Assembly (NCBI GenBank): GCA_009801085.1
Contig: VNWV01000001.1
Span: 3,162,001 to 3,226,000 of the forward strand
From: Lasiodiplodia sp. COLG20
Lineage: Eukaryota; Ascomycota; Dothideomycetes; Botryosphaeriales; Botryosphaeriaceae
DNA: 64,000 nucleotides
Direction of reading: 5' to 3'
In this document: piece after piece, positions 1 through 12,351 of the stretch
How positions within the stretch are numbered: position 1 is the first letter of the stretch
Layout of the letters: each line of letters starts with the position of its first letter
Notes under the pieces: generated by a model
Seen by the model: the letters and a program-made list of their open reading frames with translations, nothing else
Database searches by the model: none
Told to the model about the DNA's origin: nothing
Program-made: the position numbers and the translations under genes

Positions 1-850
1 ATTGCCTTATCGTATACTCTGCGCAATTCCGCAGCACGATGGCCTGCACAAGGGAGGAGAACGACGAGTGTAGCGATAGCTACGTGGGACCGACATGACT
101 GTAATGAAGAGTAGGGGCGAAGATTCGGTAGCACGAAAGAGCGGGGCAGATAATCAGGTGCTCTTGGCAATTTTCTGGGGTCATGCAATGCCCCAATTCC
201 TCACACCAGTCGCCTTCTAGCTTTCACTCCCACCCTCTACTATGGTTTATTTTTAAGAATCATACATCGACATTGTAATCTACCTCGATTGCTTATTACT
301 AGATAAGTGTTCACTGATTTTTTTAGTGAAAATTGACTCCACGGGGGTAGAGTGCAAAGCAAGATCAGGCCCTACGCCCGCGAACAGTATGTACAAGAAA
401 CAAATCTAAATATACATTCAAATTGAAAATTGATTAGATGGTGACCCCTGTCGCCAAGATTATGGATTTGGACTCCTTCCTAGGGTGATGATAGGTCAGT
501 ACCCCAGTCCTTCCTGAAAAAGCAATTCGGTACTACTAATCAGCTGCAAGAGGAGGCTGTATGATAGGCGCGTGTGGTTCTCTTGTCATTGTGAGAGGAC
601 GAAGGATTCCTTGGCGGCGCTTCTATGCGGCTGAACACGAAGCAATGGCTTGCACGAGGGCTCACACGAGGGCTTACACAAACAAATTGCGCTCGACCCA
701 TGCATACTCAGCCCAGGCTGCAGTGAAAATTTTCAGGGGCAGTGTTGCTCTCTCTCCTCCTGTTTGAAAAAAAGCCCTCCCGTTCCGTTGTTGGCACAAA
801 GAAGACTAACGCGATCATCGACCTGGCCGCAGCAGTCTGAATAAACCACA
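1..850. other. Intergenic, no supported gene
   Basis: No open frame here has a recognisable motif, and the short frames near 560-845 overlap each other in several phases. The last part is presumably the promoter and leader of the NACHT-ankyrin gene that starts at 851. Confidence 0.6.
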
Positions 851-3800
851 ATGCCTGGGGAAGAATCCCCAATCGGCATCCAAAGGCTTGATGCCTCAGT
901 CATATTTGAGGGAAAGACTGATGATGGGCCCATAGCTAAGTGCGTGTTCTCCGATCACCTCAGCCACGATAAGTTGTGAAAATATTTGCTTATTTATTCG
1001 CTAGTATCGTGTTCGTCCACGGCCTGGGTGGCCACCCTTACAAAACATGGCTCTGGAACTCCAGGTCGACTACGAAAGCCGCGAATTCTAATCAGGGAAG
1101 AGATCGCATTCGGAAACTTTTTCGCATGAAACGTGGCGGACAACCACAGCAACCTGAGGACGTAGAGAGGGAATGCGTCTATTGGCCTGCTGAACTGTTA
1201 CCTGAAGTTATCCCAGATGCGAGGATCATTACCTACGGATACGATGCAGACGTGATTGGCGGCATGTTCCAGAGCCACAACAAAAACAGTATCCTTCAAC
1301 ATGGTAGTGATCTGATGGTGAAGATTGAGAGATCTTTGCGTAATGAAGTAAGCTGAAGATATGTTTGAACATGAGGTGTTTCTCTAACTCGTCGATTTAC
1401 TGCAGAAACCGATCATTTTTGTTGCCCACAGTCTCGGTGGACTTGTCGTCAAGAATGTACGGCTCTCTGAGTTGTTGTGTTTCGCAATGCTAAAAAATAC
1501 GCCGGCAGGCTATTCAAAGGTGCAGAAACAATCTGAGCGAGAAATACCAGGCACTCTACCATCGCATTTGCGGGGTGGTGTTCTGAGGAACTCCGCACAG
1601 AGGAAGCGATTCTGCGTCCTGGGCTCAAATCGCCTCCAACTTAGCCTCAACCGTCCTGTATGACAGCAACAAGAGGATCATGCAAGACCTTGAAGTCAAC
1701 TCTCAGATTCTTGACATCATTCAGGACGACTTTATAAAGCTTTTGGATCAGGACAACAGTATCAAAGTTCACACATTCCAGGAAGGTCGGGGTCTATCCA
1801 GTGTCAAGGGATTTTCAGGAAAGGTACTTCTTCATTTGATGCTCCTTGGATCAAGTATCTGACGCTATAGATTGTGGATGAATTCTCGTCCAAACTCGGC
1901 CATTCACGGGAACTTGTCGAGTCCATCAGTGCCGACCATAGGGACATGGTCAAATTTGGGTCCAAGGATGATGCTGGATTCAGGGCGGTATCTGATGTAC
2001 TAAAGGGATTTGTACGCGAATTCAGAAGCGGTAGTGCGTAGAGTACCTTTCAAAGTTGTGCTTATTGGTTAAAGCTAATGGAAATATAATTAAATTCGCT
2101 TAGACATCCTCATTCTTTTCGAGTACCTTCAATTCTTCAAACGCTACGATACCTATGAGCTCCGCCAGAAGATACCTGTACGACACTTCAACACTTGCCA
2201 ATGGCTTACAAGAACTGAGGAGTTCTGCGATTGGTATTCCAACACAGCCTCGTGCATATTTTGGCTATACGGCTATCCCGGAATCGGCAAATCAGTTGCT
2301 GCCAACTACATCTACAACTACCTCCTTGAGCTAAGTACACGAGAAAATGAGCAAAAGGATCGTGGTCCACCTCTTTTTTGCTACTTCTTCTGTCTTGACA
2401 CCGACGAAAGGACGCAACGGCAGGAGCTTATCCTTGGATCCATCGTTTATCAAATTCTCTGTCAAGAAGTGTACCTGGCAGAAGCTCTACGCCGGACACC
2501 CAAATACGAGAATGTGAGACAATCACCCCCGGAATCTGCCCAGGAGCTTTGGGAGATACTATACATTCTTATTCTTAAGCTTCATTCCCGCTGGCTTTAC
2601 ATCGTTCTCGATGGACTGGACGAGATGAACCAGCAGCATCTGGAGCCATTTCTCAAGGAGCTGGTGAAGTTGGCCTCTCTAAATACCCGCATCAGGGTGT
2701 TTGCCACGAGTCGACCGGAAACGAAGATAAGAGAGGGCTTCGACGATAATAGCATCATCAAATACGATTTGGGCCAGTCCGCAAACAACCGCTCCGACGT
2801 CCTCTTATTTCTGGCTGACACAGTCGATGGCTACGCCAAGAAGCATTGTTTCGATACGCAGTCCAAACAGGATCTTCTGTCAGCGCTACAGGAGCGCTCA
2901 GGCGGACTTTTTCTTCGGGCTTCATTAGCATGGCAGCTCTTCGTCACAGGTGTTGGTACTTGGTCCAAAGCGACCCTTCAAAAAAGGATTGCACGGCTCC
3001 AGGAGCTTCCAAAAGGCTTGAACAAGCTGTACCACTGCGTTTTGATGTCTATTGACTTGGAATTACACGAAGAGCTGTACCAAATTCTGCGCTGGCTGGT
3101 TGTTGCTCGGAGACCTCTCTCGTTTGAAGAGCTTTCCGTGGCACTCGCCCTCAACAAGTGTCCCCAAACATGCGCTGAACTTGAAGTCCATAAGCCATGG
3201 TCAACCAAAACCTTTTTGGAGAACAACTGTCCATATCTTGTTGAAATCAATCATCACGAGGATCGTGTCTCCTTAGGGCACCAGTCATTCAAGGATTTCC
3301 TCTTGCAAACAAAAGAAATCGACATCGACGGCAACATGATTCCAAACAGATTCCACATAGAAGTAGCCGAGGCAGAGATCAAAAGTGGACGCGAATGCCT
3401 CATGTATATCGGCCTTGAAGATTTCCGAAGCGAAGTGAGTCTTGAAAAGAGCGAGGTAGGCTCGCTACGTCTGGATTCCAGTCTCCTCAAAAGATACACA
3501 TTCCTCAGCTACGCGAATCAGTACTGGTCCCATCATCTGAAACTACATGACGACTCCGATGAAGTCTGGAAAGCCTTTGAGAATGTCGTCAAAAGCCCCT
3601 GCAATTTCAGAATACTATGCATCAGCCAGGACAGACATATTAGCATGGATGTTGCACCGGTCTTCATAGCTTTCAGATATAGGCTTGATAACCTATTAAG
3701 AAAGCTTGTCCTGAGCGGCCACGACATCAATCAACCAGATCAGTCTGGCAACCCGATCCTACATAACCCGGACCTTGCGTCGGATAGCCCGGAAATCAAA

Positions 3801-5111
3801 TTTGTCCTTAGTCTTGGTGCAGATATCAATGTCCGTGATCGGCAAGGTCAGACAGTCCTGTTGAAGCTCTTGAGACGCGATGATGTTCGCAGGGTTCGCA
3901 CGTGGTTGAAGGAACCAGGAGTGGATGTCAACGCGCAAGACAATGAAGGACTCACCCCTCTGCACGCTATCGTCCTCTTGGATCCCAAATTCGCCGTTCG
4001 GCTTTTGGATCTCCTCATATCCCATTACAACGCCGACATCAACATCCGCGACAACAGCGGGAAGACACCTTTGGTATTGGCCATCCATTGGGGGAAAGAA
4101 AAGATGACAAAGGCGATACTCAGAAAGGCAAATACGAATATCCAGCATGCGGACATGCGTGGAGAAAGTCCGTTGATCAACGCTGCAAAACAGGGGTGTG
4201 TAAATGTGTTGCACAACCTTCTTCAACAGCTGGACTCTGTCGACCGCTTCATCGATTATGACGGTCAATCGATCCTCCATTGGACAGTGAAGATGGGATT
4301 GACCCAATATCTTGCCACTGCCCTCTTGAAACAGAGATCTCTAGTCAATGCACCTGACAAGAAGGGCATGACTGCTCTCCATGTTGCCGCACGGGAAGGC
4401 AACTTTGAAGCTGTAGAGCTACTTCTGGTCAAAGGAGGTAGCACAACGCAAAAGACGGCACTACAAGAGCTTCCTCTGCATCTCGCTGCACGTAAAGGTC
4501 ATAAGCACATTGTCAAACTCCTGCTCGACAAAACCCCTCGTGATATGGTGAACGACAGGGACATACTCGGATGTACGCTTGCGCACTGGGCGACAACGTC
4601 GGGTAATGACAGGCTGATTCAAATGCTGGCCGCGGAAAAACGTGTGGATCTCACGCTGAAGAACAAGATGGGACGCACACCAGCCGCGACCGCTGCCGAG
4701 CACGCATCTCTGGAATCGTTCAAGGCTATGCTGAGCACAGGAAACGCTCAAATGACCCAACTTGACTATTCTGGAAACACTCTGATCCATTTGGCTGCCG
4801 GTATGAGCAATGTGCCGAACACTACTTATCTTGTCACTTGTGGTCAGATCGATAAGAACGCCAGAAACCGATTCGGTAAGACCGCTCTGGACAAAGTGGG
4901 CGCAATATCGAGAGATTCCAAGTTCTATATGGACCTTTTTGATTCTGGGCTTTACCATTCTGCCTCATATGCTAAGGATATGATGCTCCCTTCTGATATT
5001 CGATCTCTGCAGCCTCCAAAAGCACACGAGGTTGATCGCGAGGGATGGAGGATGGTTTTGCAGCCATCGTATTCCAGAGAAACATCACAGACATCTCGCC
5101 ACTCTTCTTGA
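851..5111 (+). pseudogene. NACHT-ankyrin NLR-type protein with alpha/beta-hydrolase N-terminus, interrupted by a stop
   Basis: Best model: exons 851-939, 1005-1347, 1406-1456, 1509-1823, 1871-2030 and 2104-5111, about 1,321 codons. The order is a SERAC1/lipase-like hydrolase (FVHGLGGHPY in exon 2, nucleophile elbow AHSLGG in exon 3), then a NACHT-type NTPase (Walker A GYPGIGKS near residue 375, Walker B-like LDGLDEM near residue 489), then about a dozen ankyrin repeats from roughly residue 860. Such proteins are known as candidate fungal incompatibility and immune receptors, where the N-terminal hydrolase is the effector. All joins keep frame, but a TGA at 1584-1586 interrupts exon 4 at the conserved GVVF-x-GTPHRGS segment. 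No normal-sized intron removes it. Either this is a true null allele or a sequencing error. Translation from a later start would keep NACHT plus ankyrins without the effector. Confidence 0.82.
1584..1586 (+). other. In-frame TGA in NLR hydrolase domain
   Basis: The codon sits between GVVF and GTPHRGS, a strongly conserved stretch where family members usually carry Leu, Phe or a similar residue. Frame is intact on both sides. The following bases are GGA, not the CTA context linked to stop readthrough. Confidence 0.75.
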
Positions 5112-7375
5112 TAGCCCACTGCGCTACGTTCACTGCCTTGTTCTTTTTTGCTCCGCTGGGCGGTAGTTATACAGTCACACCTAATAATTTAGCAATCGAT
5201 TGTTCTTCGCCTGTATTAGCACTTTTACGCGTAAGAGAAGTATTACTTGCCGTTTAATATACCCATGAATGTTACAATAGTGTATGGATAGATCTTTCCA
5301 GGGACATTTCACAAAGACTCCTGAGCTGCATGAGATGTCTTTGAAGATGCAGCGTCAAGACGAGCCACATTCGTGTTACAAGTAGGTGTTGCAGTAAAAT
5401 CTATAATAGCTGCACCGGTCTCCCCTGGTGCTGTTTCTATTCATTAATCGAGCGCATATATCCATAGTGAGAACAAGAATGTCAGCTGTTGGGTGCCAAT
5501 TCACCCGCATGAGATAACGCAAGATCAAATTAGGCGAGACAAGCTCGCAATGAAGACGTACATGGATCTCATATAACGCATTCAGAAAACCTTACGTGGC
5601 TGGTTTGAGCACCCCAAGGCGTCAATCGTCATGCGTATTGCATGTCTCCCTTCCGCGGAAAGCGCATGATCACTTGAGCAGACCACGCATCTATGACGGA
5701 CACGCCGGCGCTTTAGCTTGTGGTCACTTATGCTAGACAGCAGTAAGAGAGAAAAAGGGCGGCCGTACCGGGAAGACTTTGACGCGAATGTGGCAACTTG
5801 TATCCCTCTGCCGAATGGGCGACGCCCGTTTCCTGATTAGGTAAGTGCTCTCGCTTGAACTATTTACCGGCCACGGACGCAACGCCTCGCTCTTAAGCGG
5901 CTCACGGAATGATGCCGGTACTTCGCCAGTGGAAAATGCATCTTCGCCGCTTCTGCGTTGAAATCTCGTTGAGCACATTATGCAGGTGAGATTGAAAAGA
6001 TTGCACCTCGTTCGATGGTCATGTCGACGTACATGTCTGTAGAGACTAGCATGGGGCCGCATACAGAAGGTCGATTGTTTGCAAAGCTCGCAGCGTTCCG
6101 CTATCATCATTATCGACCAGTCAGAGCCAGTATCTTCGTTGGTTCCACCGCTCTGTTGAGATGACTGGTGCCAGGGGCGTTCACCGGTCGAACAACAAGT
6201 AGAGTGAAAGTACAGGCATTGAGGTGTATTCAATAGCAAGTCTGCAGATTTGGTGTTGAATGATGGGTCTCTGGCCATGCTTGAAACTGCCTGATATGGC
6301 AGGTCTGCCCATGTATCTGGTGAGGCTTGCGTGGAAGGCGAAAAGCGGCCCACTCCCGTGCGGAGATGGCACCAGAATGATGACGTACAGGTAGTGTGCC
6401 TAGGCTGATTCTATTGCATTTCCGCAATAGCGCTTCGGACATAGGGGCGCCTGCAAAGCCAGAGCTGGACTCGGCCGACCGAGGTCCACAAGTCGCGGTG
6501 AACAGCCCGCGTAGCTCCGAGACACCTAAGTGGGCACTTCCTTCGCTGACTCCACGCACAGGCGGCGCGAAGAGCACCTGTCAAGCTTAGGACATGCGGA
6601 ACCGCGCTCAAATTAGGCCGCTCTCAACCCACCGCGTTCACTTGCCCCACAATTACCCATAGATCAGGCCCGCCCGCTGTCTTTCCTCCGCACATTACCC
6701 CGTGGGCAGCCATCATATTGCAATTCCACATCATCCCACGTCCGCATCTTACGCGGTCTGAGCTTCAGTTACGGCTAAATGGATGAACTGAAAGTACCAC
6801 TCTTACCGCTCGTCAGAGACTAGCAATTGGGGTGATAGCTCCCCTGGGATCGTCATCACAGATTGTGGATTACGACGCAACAGAGGGGTTCGATTTAACC
6901 CGCCTTGGAAAGACTCGGCAAAGAGATGGACACCTCTACAGAACTGCGTCATTTCCTCCTTCGGTTATGCGCCTCTGATACCAGATCTGCTTCGGTACTT
7001 GTGCCCAGGCGTCGGGTAGCATGGGAGGCTTGTCAGCGCTTTTGTTGAGCTTGTCCGAGCTTGGCAGGTTTACGGGGCCCACCCGGCGTTTCACTCTAGA
7101 AGCGCCTCAAAGGGCCCACCGTCGCCGCAGAGCGCCCGCCATATCCAATCACCGAGATGAATTCAGACATGGGTCATTACGGGGTGATGGAGTGAGCGGA
7201 AGAGAAGGGCGGGGGAAGCGTATCCCCGACTTTGCCCCCCGCTTAGACTGCTACCTACCAGTGGCATACAAATAAGCCGAAGTCGTCTCAGTCATTGGAC
7301 CTGTCGCGTTTGTTGACCTCACATCCTCCGTTGAAGAAATCCGAGAACCACTTCCCGAACTCTGCACCGTCAAGC
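5112..7375. other. Long intergenic region, no supported gene
   Basis: Several frames of 60-206 codons overlap on both strands around 5.7-6.6 kb, but none shows a motif, a convincing start or a splice pattern. The last few hundred bases are the promoter of the sugar transporter. They hold GCGGGG near 7209 and CCCCGC near 7236, which fit the CreA carbon-repressor consensus (SYGGRG); this is an inference from short motifs only. Confidence 0.5.
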
Positions 7376-7381
7376 TATAAA
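7376..7381 (+). promoter_or_regulatory. TATA box of sugar transporter gene
   Basis: TATAAA lies 93 nt before the chosen ATG at 7469. A pyrimidine-rich leader separates the two. Confidence 0.5.
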
Positions 7382-7468
7382 GTTCGGCCTTCCTCCCGTC
7401 AGAAGTGCGCCTTGTACACCTTTTTCTCATTTACTCCCCGTTGCTTTGTCCTTCATCACTCACACCAA

Positions 7469-9063
7469 ATGAGCACCAAAGGTGTTTTCGGCCTCACCGG
7501 CCGCGCCCTCGAGAAGCTCCAAGTCGCCCTGATCGTAGCCCCAGCCTTCATCCTCTTCGGCTACAATCAAGCTGGTCTCGGTGGCCTTCTTACCGAACCC
7601 AGCTGGGTGAAAACCTTTCCGGAGATCAACACCATAAGCGGCCCCAACAAGAGCTATCATTCGACGATTCAAGGTGTGGTAGTTGCTACATTCGTTATCG
7701 GCGCGCTCTTCGGGGCATTGTCCTGTTCCTACACGGGTGATAAGTTTGGACGCCGGGCTGTTGTTCTGGCTGGAGGGATTTGCACCCTTGTGGGAGAGAT
7801 TCTGGAATGCTCTGCTTTCCAACTGGCTCAGCTCATCGTCGGTCGCATCATCATCGGCTTCGGAATTGGACAATTGAGCGCCACCGTGCCAGTCTGGCAG
7901 AGCGAAACCTCGGGAGCGAAGAACAGGGGCCAACAAGTCATCGTCTGCGGTATTTTTATGTGCTTGGGTTACACCCTCGAGTCTTGGATCGACCTCGCCT
8001 TTTTCGAGCTGGAAGGTCCGGTTACGTGGCGTGCACCCATCGCAATCGCTATTGCTTTCTCTCTCATCCTCATCGCCTCCGTCTTCCTTTTCCCCGAGTC
8101 GCCGAGATGGCTTGTTCGCGAGGGCCGCATCGACGAAGCACGTAATGCCATCGCTGTGCTGAGAGGCTATGGCGACGAGGACGCCCTGGGGTTGCAGGCC
8201 GAGCTGACCGGCATCGAACTTTCACTCGAGGAGTCGAATGGCGCTTCACTCAAAGATATGCTTAGCATGGGGGAGGATAAGCTTCTGTATCGCTTTTGCC
8301 TCTGCATCATGCTGCAGTTTTATCAGCAGATGTCTGGGTCCAACCTCATTTCGGTTTACACTACCATCTTGTTTCAGCAAAACCTGGGCATGAGTGGGGA
8401 GCTATCGCGGGTGCTCTCCGCGGGTGCTCTCACGTGGAAATTTCTCTCCTCCTTTATCGCCTTTGTTTGTATTGACCGGTTTGGTCGCCGCGCGGTCTTC
8501 ATCTACAGCGGCATCGGCATGTCCATCTGCATGATCTGCTTGGCAATCTGCACGTCGATGGAGCAGCATTCCGCTCAGATTGCGGCCGCCTTCTTCATCT
8601 ATCTCTACAACTTCTTTGTTCCGGTTGGCTTCCTTGGTGGAAATTTCCTTTATTGTACCGAAGTCGCGCCCATCCGCCTGCGTGTCGCAATGTCCTCCAT
8701 CTCGACGGCGAATCACTGGCTCTGGTAAGTCACTCACCCACCCATCTTACAGAGCGCTCTCTAACTCCACCTCCCAACAGGAACTTCGTTGTCGTCATGG
8801 TGACGCCCATCGCTCTCAATACCATTGGGTGGAAGTACTATCTTGTCTACGCCGCTGTCGCTTTCTGCATTCCTATCTCTGTGTATTTCCTGTTTCCTGA
8901 GACGATGGGAAGGAACCTCGAAGAGATTGATATGATGTTCCGCGAGAGCCCGTCTGTTCTGGCTACGGTACGCTTCGCAAAGACCAGACCGATTGCCATG
9001 CCCCAGGAATACGTCAATGAGAAGAGCGGCGTTGAGCACCACGGAAGTGATTTGGAGAAGTAA
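7469..9063 (+). CDS. MFS sugar transporter
   Basis: Exons 7469-8724 and 8781-9063 are joined by a clean GTAAGT...CAG intron and give 512 residues, normal for fungal sugar porters (Sugar_tr family, 12 membrane segments). Visible signatures are GDKFGRRAVVLAG after the second segment, PESPRWLVREGR in the central loop, a second DRFGRRA repeat and a terminal FPETMGRNLEEID. These place it in the plasma membrane as a sugar/H+ symporter or facilitator. The substrate cannot be read from sequence; lactose, hexose and pentose porters all look like this. The open frame extends 58 codons upstream, but the ATG at 7469 follows the TATA box and gives the usual short cytosolic N-terminus. It is a stand-alone gene with possible CreA sites upstream, so carbon repression is plausible. 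Confidence 0.9.
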
Positions 9064-12000
9064 GGTTCGGCGTTTGAACGAAGGTCATGCGTTTGAGAGG
9101 AATTTCGGGCCAATTTATCTTTTCTGGATTTCATATCCTGTAGTGACTCATTCTAAAAGGCGTGGCTGATACTTCTCCCGGAATTTGTGCTTCGGAGGAA
9201 TTCGGGTTCATCATGATGAAAATTAGCTCGGTTGTGCTTCTACGTCAGACTAGGACATGAAAGTGGAGTGGCTCGGATGGCGGACTGAACAGGTTTTTCA
9301 AGTGACGCGAAGGGGGAAATAGCCCCGTTACGAGGTGAATGAAGGAGAAAAGTTTGTGATAGATTATTACACGGCTCATGATTAGAATGGGGAAGGCTTT
9401 CGTCGACTGAGAAGCAAGCACGCTGGAATGTAAAGCTCAGCTCGAATGTTGTCTTACAGAATTCAAGTGCAGCATGTCTCTGTAAAATTCGAGGCCGCCG
9501 AATATTTACACTCAGCGCCCCTAATCATGCCTTTTGCCGTCCCAGAATCAACATCGTAAGTTTGGTCTTTCTTGAATTTAAATGAAACGCGCGCCCTCAC
9601 CTTACTGTATAGACATCTCATCTCCATTGTCTGTAAAAATCAGCACCGATCGTAATGTCACGATTATACGGTGCTGTTTGTCCTGCTTAGTCTTATTTGG
9701 GATAATGCTGCCGCATACTGCCATAGTTCTACCGATCAAGCGCAAATCGTCTGGCACACGCGTCCCACTTAGAAGTGTTGGGGCTGCCACGCAAGTGTCA
9801 TTGCCACAACTCAGCTTTGGCCATCGTCCATCGGGTCATTTGACAGTGAGTGATTTTGAAGCCGCGAGAATACTCAGCCGATACGGTGTGCATGTAGGCG
9901 GCCTAATTTCCTGCATCGGTAGAACTTGTATTCGGCAGAATTTGCGGTAGAAAGATTACGCGACAAGAGGCATCACGGCCCGGAAACGTCACAGATGCTA
10001 TGAAATGCCCAAATCGAATACAGCTTGAATCTGAGAGATGGATAGTGTCTTAATCATTTAGTTTCGTGCTCTCGTTCCTGCCCCTTGAGATTAGAAGGAT
10101 GCGAATGCGAATTTTGGCGCCCCTTATCTGAAGGTTCAGCTTATTAAATGTGCACTGTATTGTTTCCAGCCGGGTCTTTCATGTGAGATTGCATTTTGAG
10201 TCTTATTTGTGGAAGTCAATACATGTTATATACAGAATACTCAAATATCCTGTCATCTCAGTCTGAAGAGGCAGGAAACAGCAGCCTCGGCCTGCTTCAA
10301 AAGCGCGTACACTCGTAGCAGCCGTCAGATTATTGACCACTTCTCATTCACGCCTACATATATTTTCCCATGCAAACATGCACCCTCTGTCATTTGCAAT
10401 CTGTTCCATTTTTTTTCTACTCACGTGTTTGACTCTCGGGCGATAAATCCCAACCACAGCATGTCCCAGTTGGAGGCCCGTTCTGCCTTTGTGGACATCG
10501 CAACCACCATTTCAGCTACAACTCCACCTATTTCCAGTCTGGAGACCGTCCCGTCAGCACACCCCCATTCTTGTCCGTTTTGGAACATCGTTTATTTCTC
10601 TCCCTATCTTATTCTAGCGTATTCTCGAGATGCAGGCTGCTCGCTCTGCAGTTCGGTCGGGGGTAGACATCTTCATCCCGTGACTCGTGCTTCGTACTTG
10701 CGGTCCTGATTTTATCATCATTGTTGTACCGAGATGCAGCATGAAAGTGATAATGGTATATTAAAAGCCCACACCAGCTGTCAAATTTTTCCTAGCTTCG
10801 CGGGGGAAGATAGCAATTTGCCGAGCGCAGCATCATCGCTGCTGTCCAAACTGCAAGAGAATTGTTGCTACTCGGTCAGTGGAATTCGATTGGGGTAGCG
10901 GTTGTTATACTGATAAATGCGTGGCCAGCGGGTGTTGGTACGCTTCGTGTTACGCTAACCATTATCGATGTAACGTACCGCAGGTGGGGCCTCGTAAAAA
11001 GGGTTCAACCAGTGGCATAATGGGTCGGCTGGTCCAACGCCGCGCGGCCCTTACGACTAACTATTCTTGGTATAACTTACTCCTGCGGCGCAGGGTTTCA
11101 CCAATCGAAACATACGAAATAAACCACGTCGCTGTAGTACTTGGCAAGAGTCGATTATGATAAAAATCAAAGTAGGGATATGCGACCGCCAAATGAACTG
11201 GTTGCTAGTTCTAGGGGAAATAATAGCAAGGCGCTGAAGCACCCTGACAGTTCTTCGCATATCCCTGCATTAAAATTTGTACAAACCGTGGTACAGTCTG
11301 CCTGTAAGAAAATGATTTGCCGCTACCCGACCGTGAAATTTAGCGCGGAGCTGTCCTGCTGAGAAACGATAGTGGATGGGATCACCCAAGCGGGCGAGCT
11401 AGCTGATGGCTGGGAAGGATTGTGTGCCCCGCAGTCAACAATACGAAGCAGTTACATTATGCGGGATTTCTCTGATCTGAATAAATGGATGAGGCTGAGA
11501 CAGCCCAAACGATGTCTCGATCAACGTGATGCTAACACTACTTATGCCTGTGACCACAGTAGGTCTCACGATAGTGAACCTGGTCCGTCAGCAACGCTAA
11601 AATGCAAGCCACATTTATGCACATACAAGGAGGGCTATTCAGCTTGGATGATAGAACGAGTGAAGCTTTCGCAGGTGGATTACAGCTAAAGCACAGTAAC
11701 ATTCATGCTCACGAGCACCTTTTGTGCGCGTATCCTTTCCCTTCCGCCACAGCGGATTCTTCTCGAGCCTTTTCCGTCATGATATATGCAGACTGCGGGC
11801 TCTTGGGTGCCCAGACGTTCTACTTTTTAACACTGAAAGTAATGGGTCTCCACGCCGGGCATTTATTCGCAAGTCTTAACATTTTTCAGTCCTCTATTGT
11901 TTCCAGTGCCCCCGCGCGTATACCATATTCCTCGATGGTAAATTTGGGCTCTGGTCGGATCTCCGCTTCGGCGGCTTTAAATGTACATTCTGAATCACAT

Positions 12001-12351
12001 TTTGTCCCATTTTTACTCGGCCTCTGGCAGTCAATGACTACTGCTGAAATGTGTTGTTCACCATCAAGCACAATTGCCATTTGCAGTAAGTCTGCTTTTT
12101 ACTGCACCAATTTCTGTATTCTGTGCGAGATCCATATTGCATCATTGGTGCAGTAGCGTTCCGGTATGCAGGCCTGACAGCCGGTTATCTTGGGCGGAAT
12201 GCTTATAGAAGTACCACAGTCTAGTAACCAATGAGCAAAGACTCTTTTCCTGGCGCATTTTTGATAAACAAGAGCGGGAAAGCAGTATATGAGGGGCATC
12301 ATCTCATCGTTATCTGGATAAGTAGATTGCAAAACGTGATCCGGAATCAAC
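9064..12351. other. 3.3-kb intergenic stretch, no supported gene
   Basis: Open frames at 9582-9950, 10209-10709, 11372-11689 and 11602-12156 have biased, low-information translations and no recognisable domain. On the minus strand, 11886-12080 gives a more protein-like stretch, but it has no partner exons that I could find. I see no rRNA or tRNA signature. Confidence 0.5.

Noticed and set aside
3759..4307. 182-codon minus-strand frame within the ankyrin region
   Set aside because: Antisense shadow of the ankyrin repeats.
5733..6353. 206-codon minus-strand frame
   Set aside because: Composition is unstructured, other frames overlap it, and it shows no motif or splice pattern.
10209..10709. 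166-codon plus-strand frame
   Set aside because: No domain or signal peptide, and the sequence around it is ordinary intergenic DNA.
10994..11005. tRNA B-box-like GGTTCAACC
   Set aside because: No matching A box or foldable cloverleaf around it.
11602..12156. 184-codon plus-strand frame
   Set aside because: A competing minus-strand frame covers 11886-12080, and neither has supporting features.
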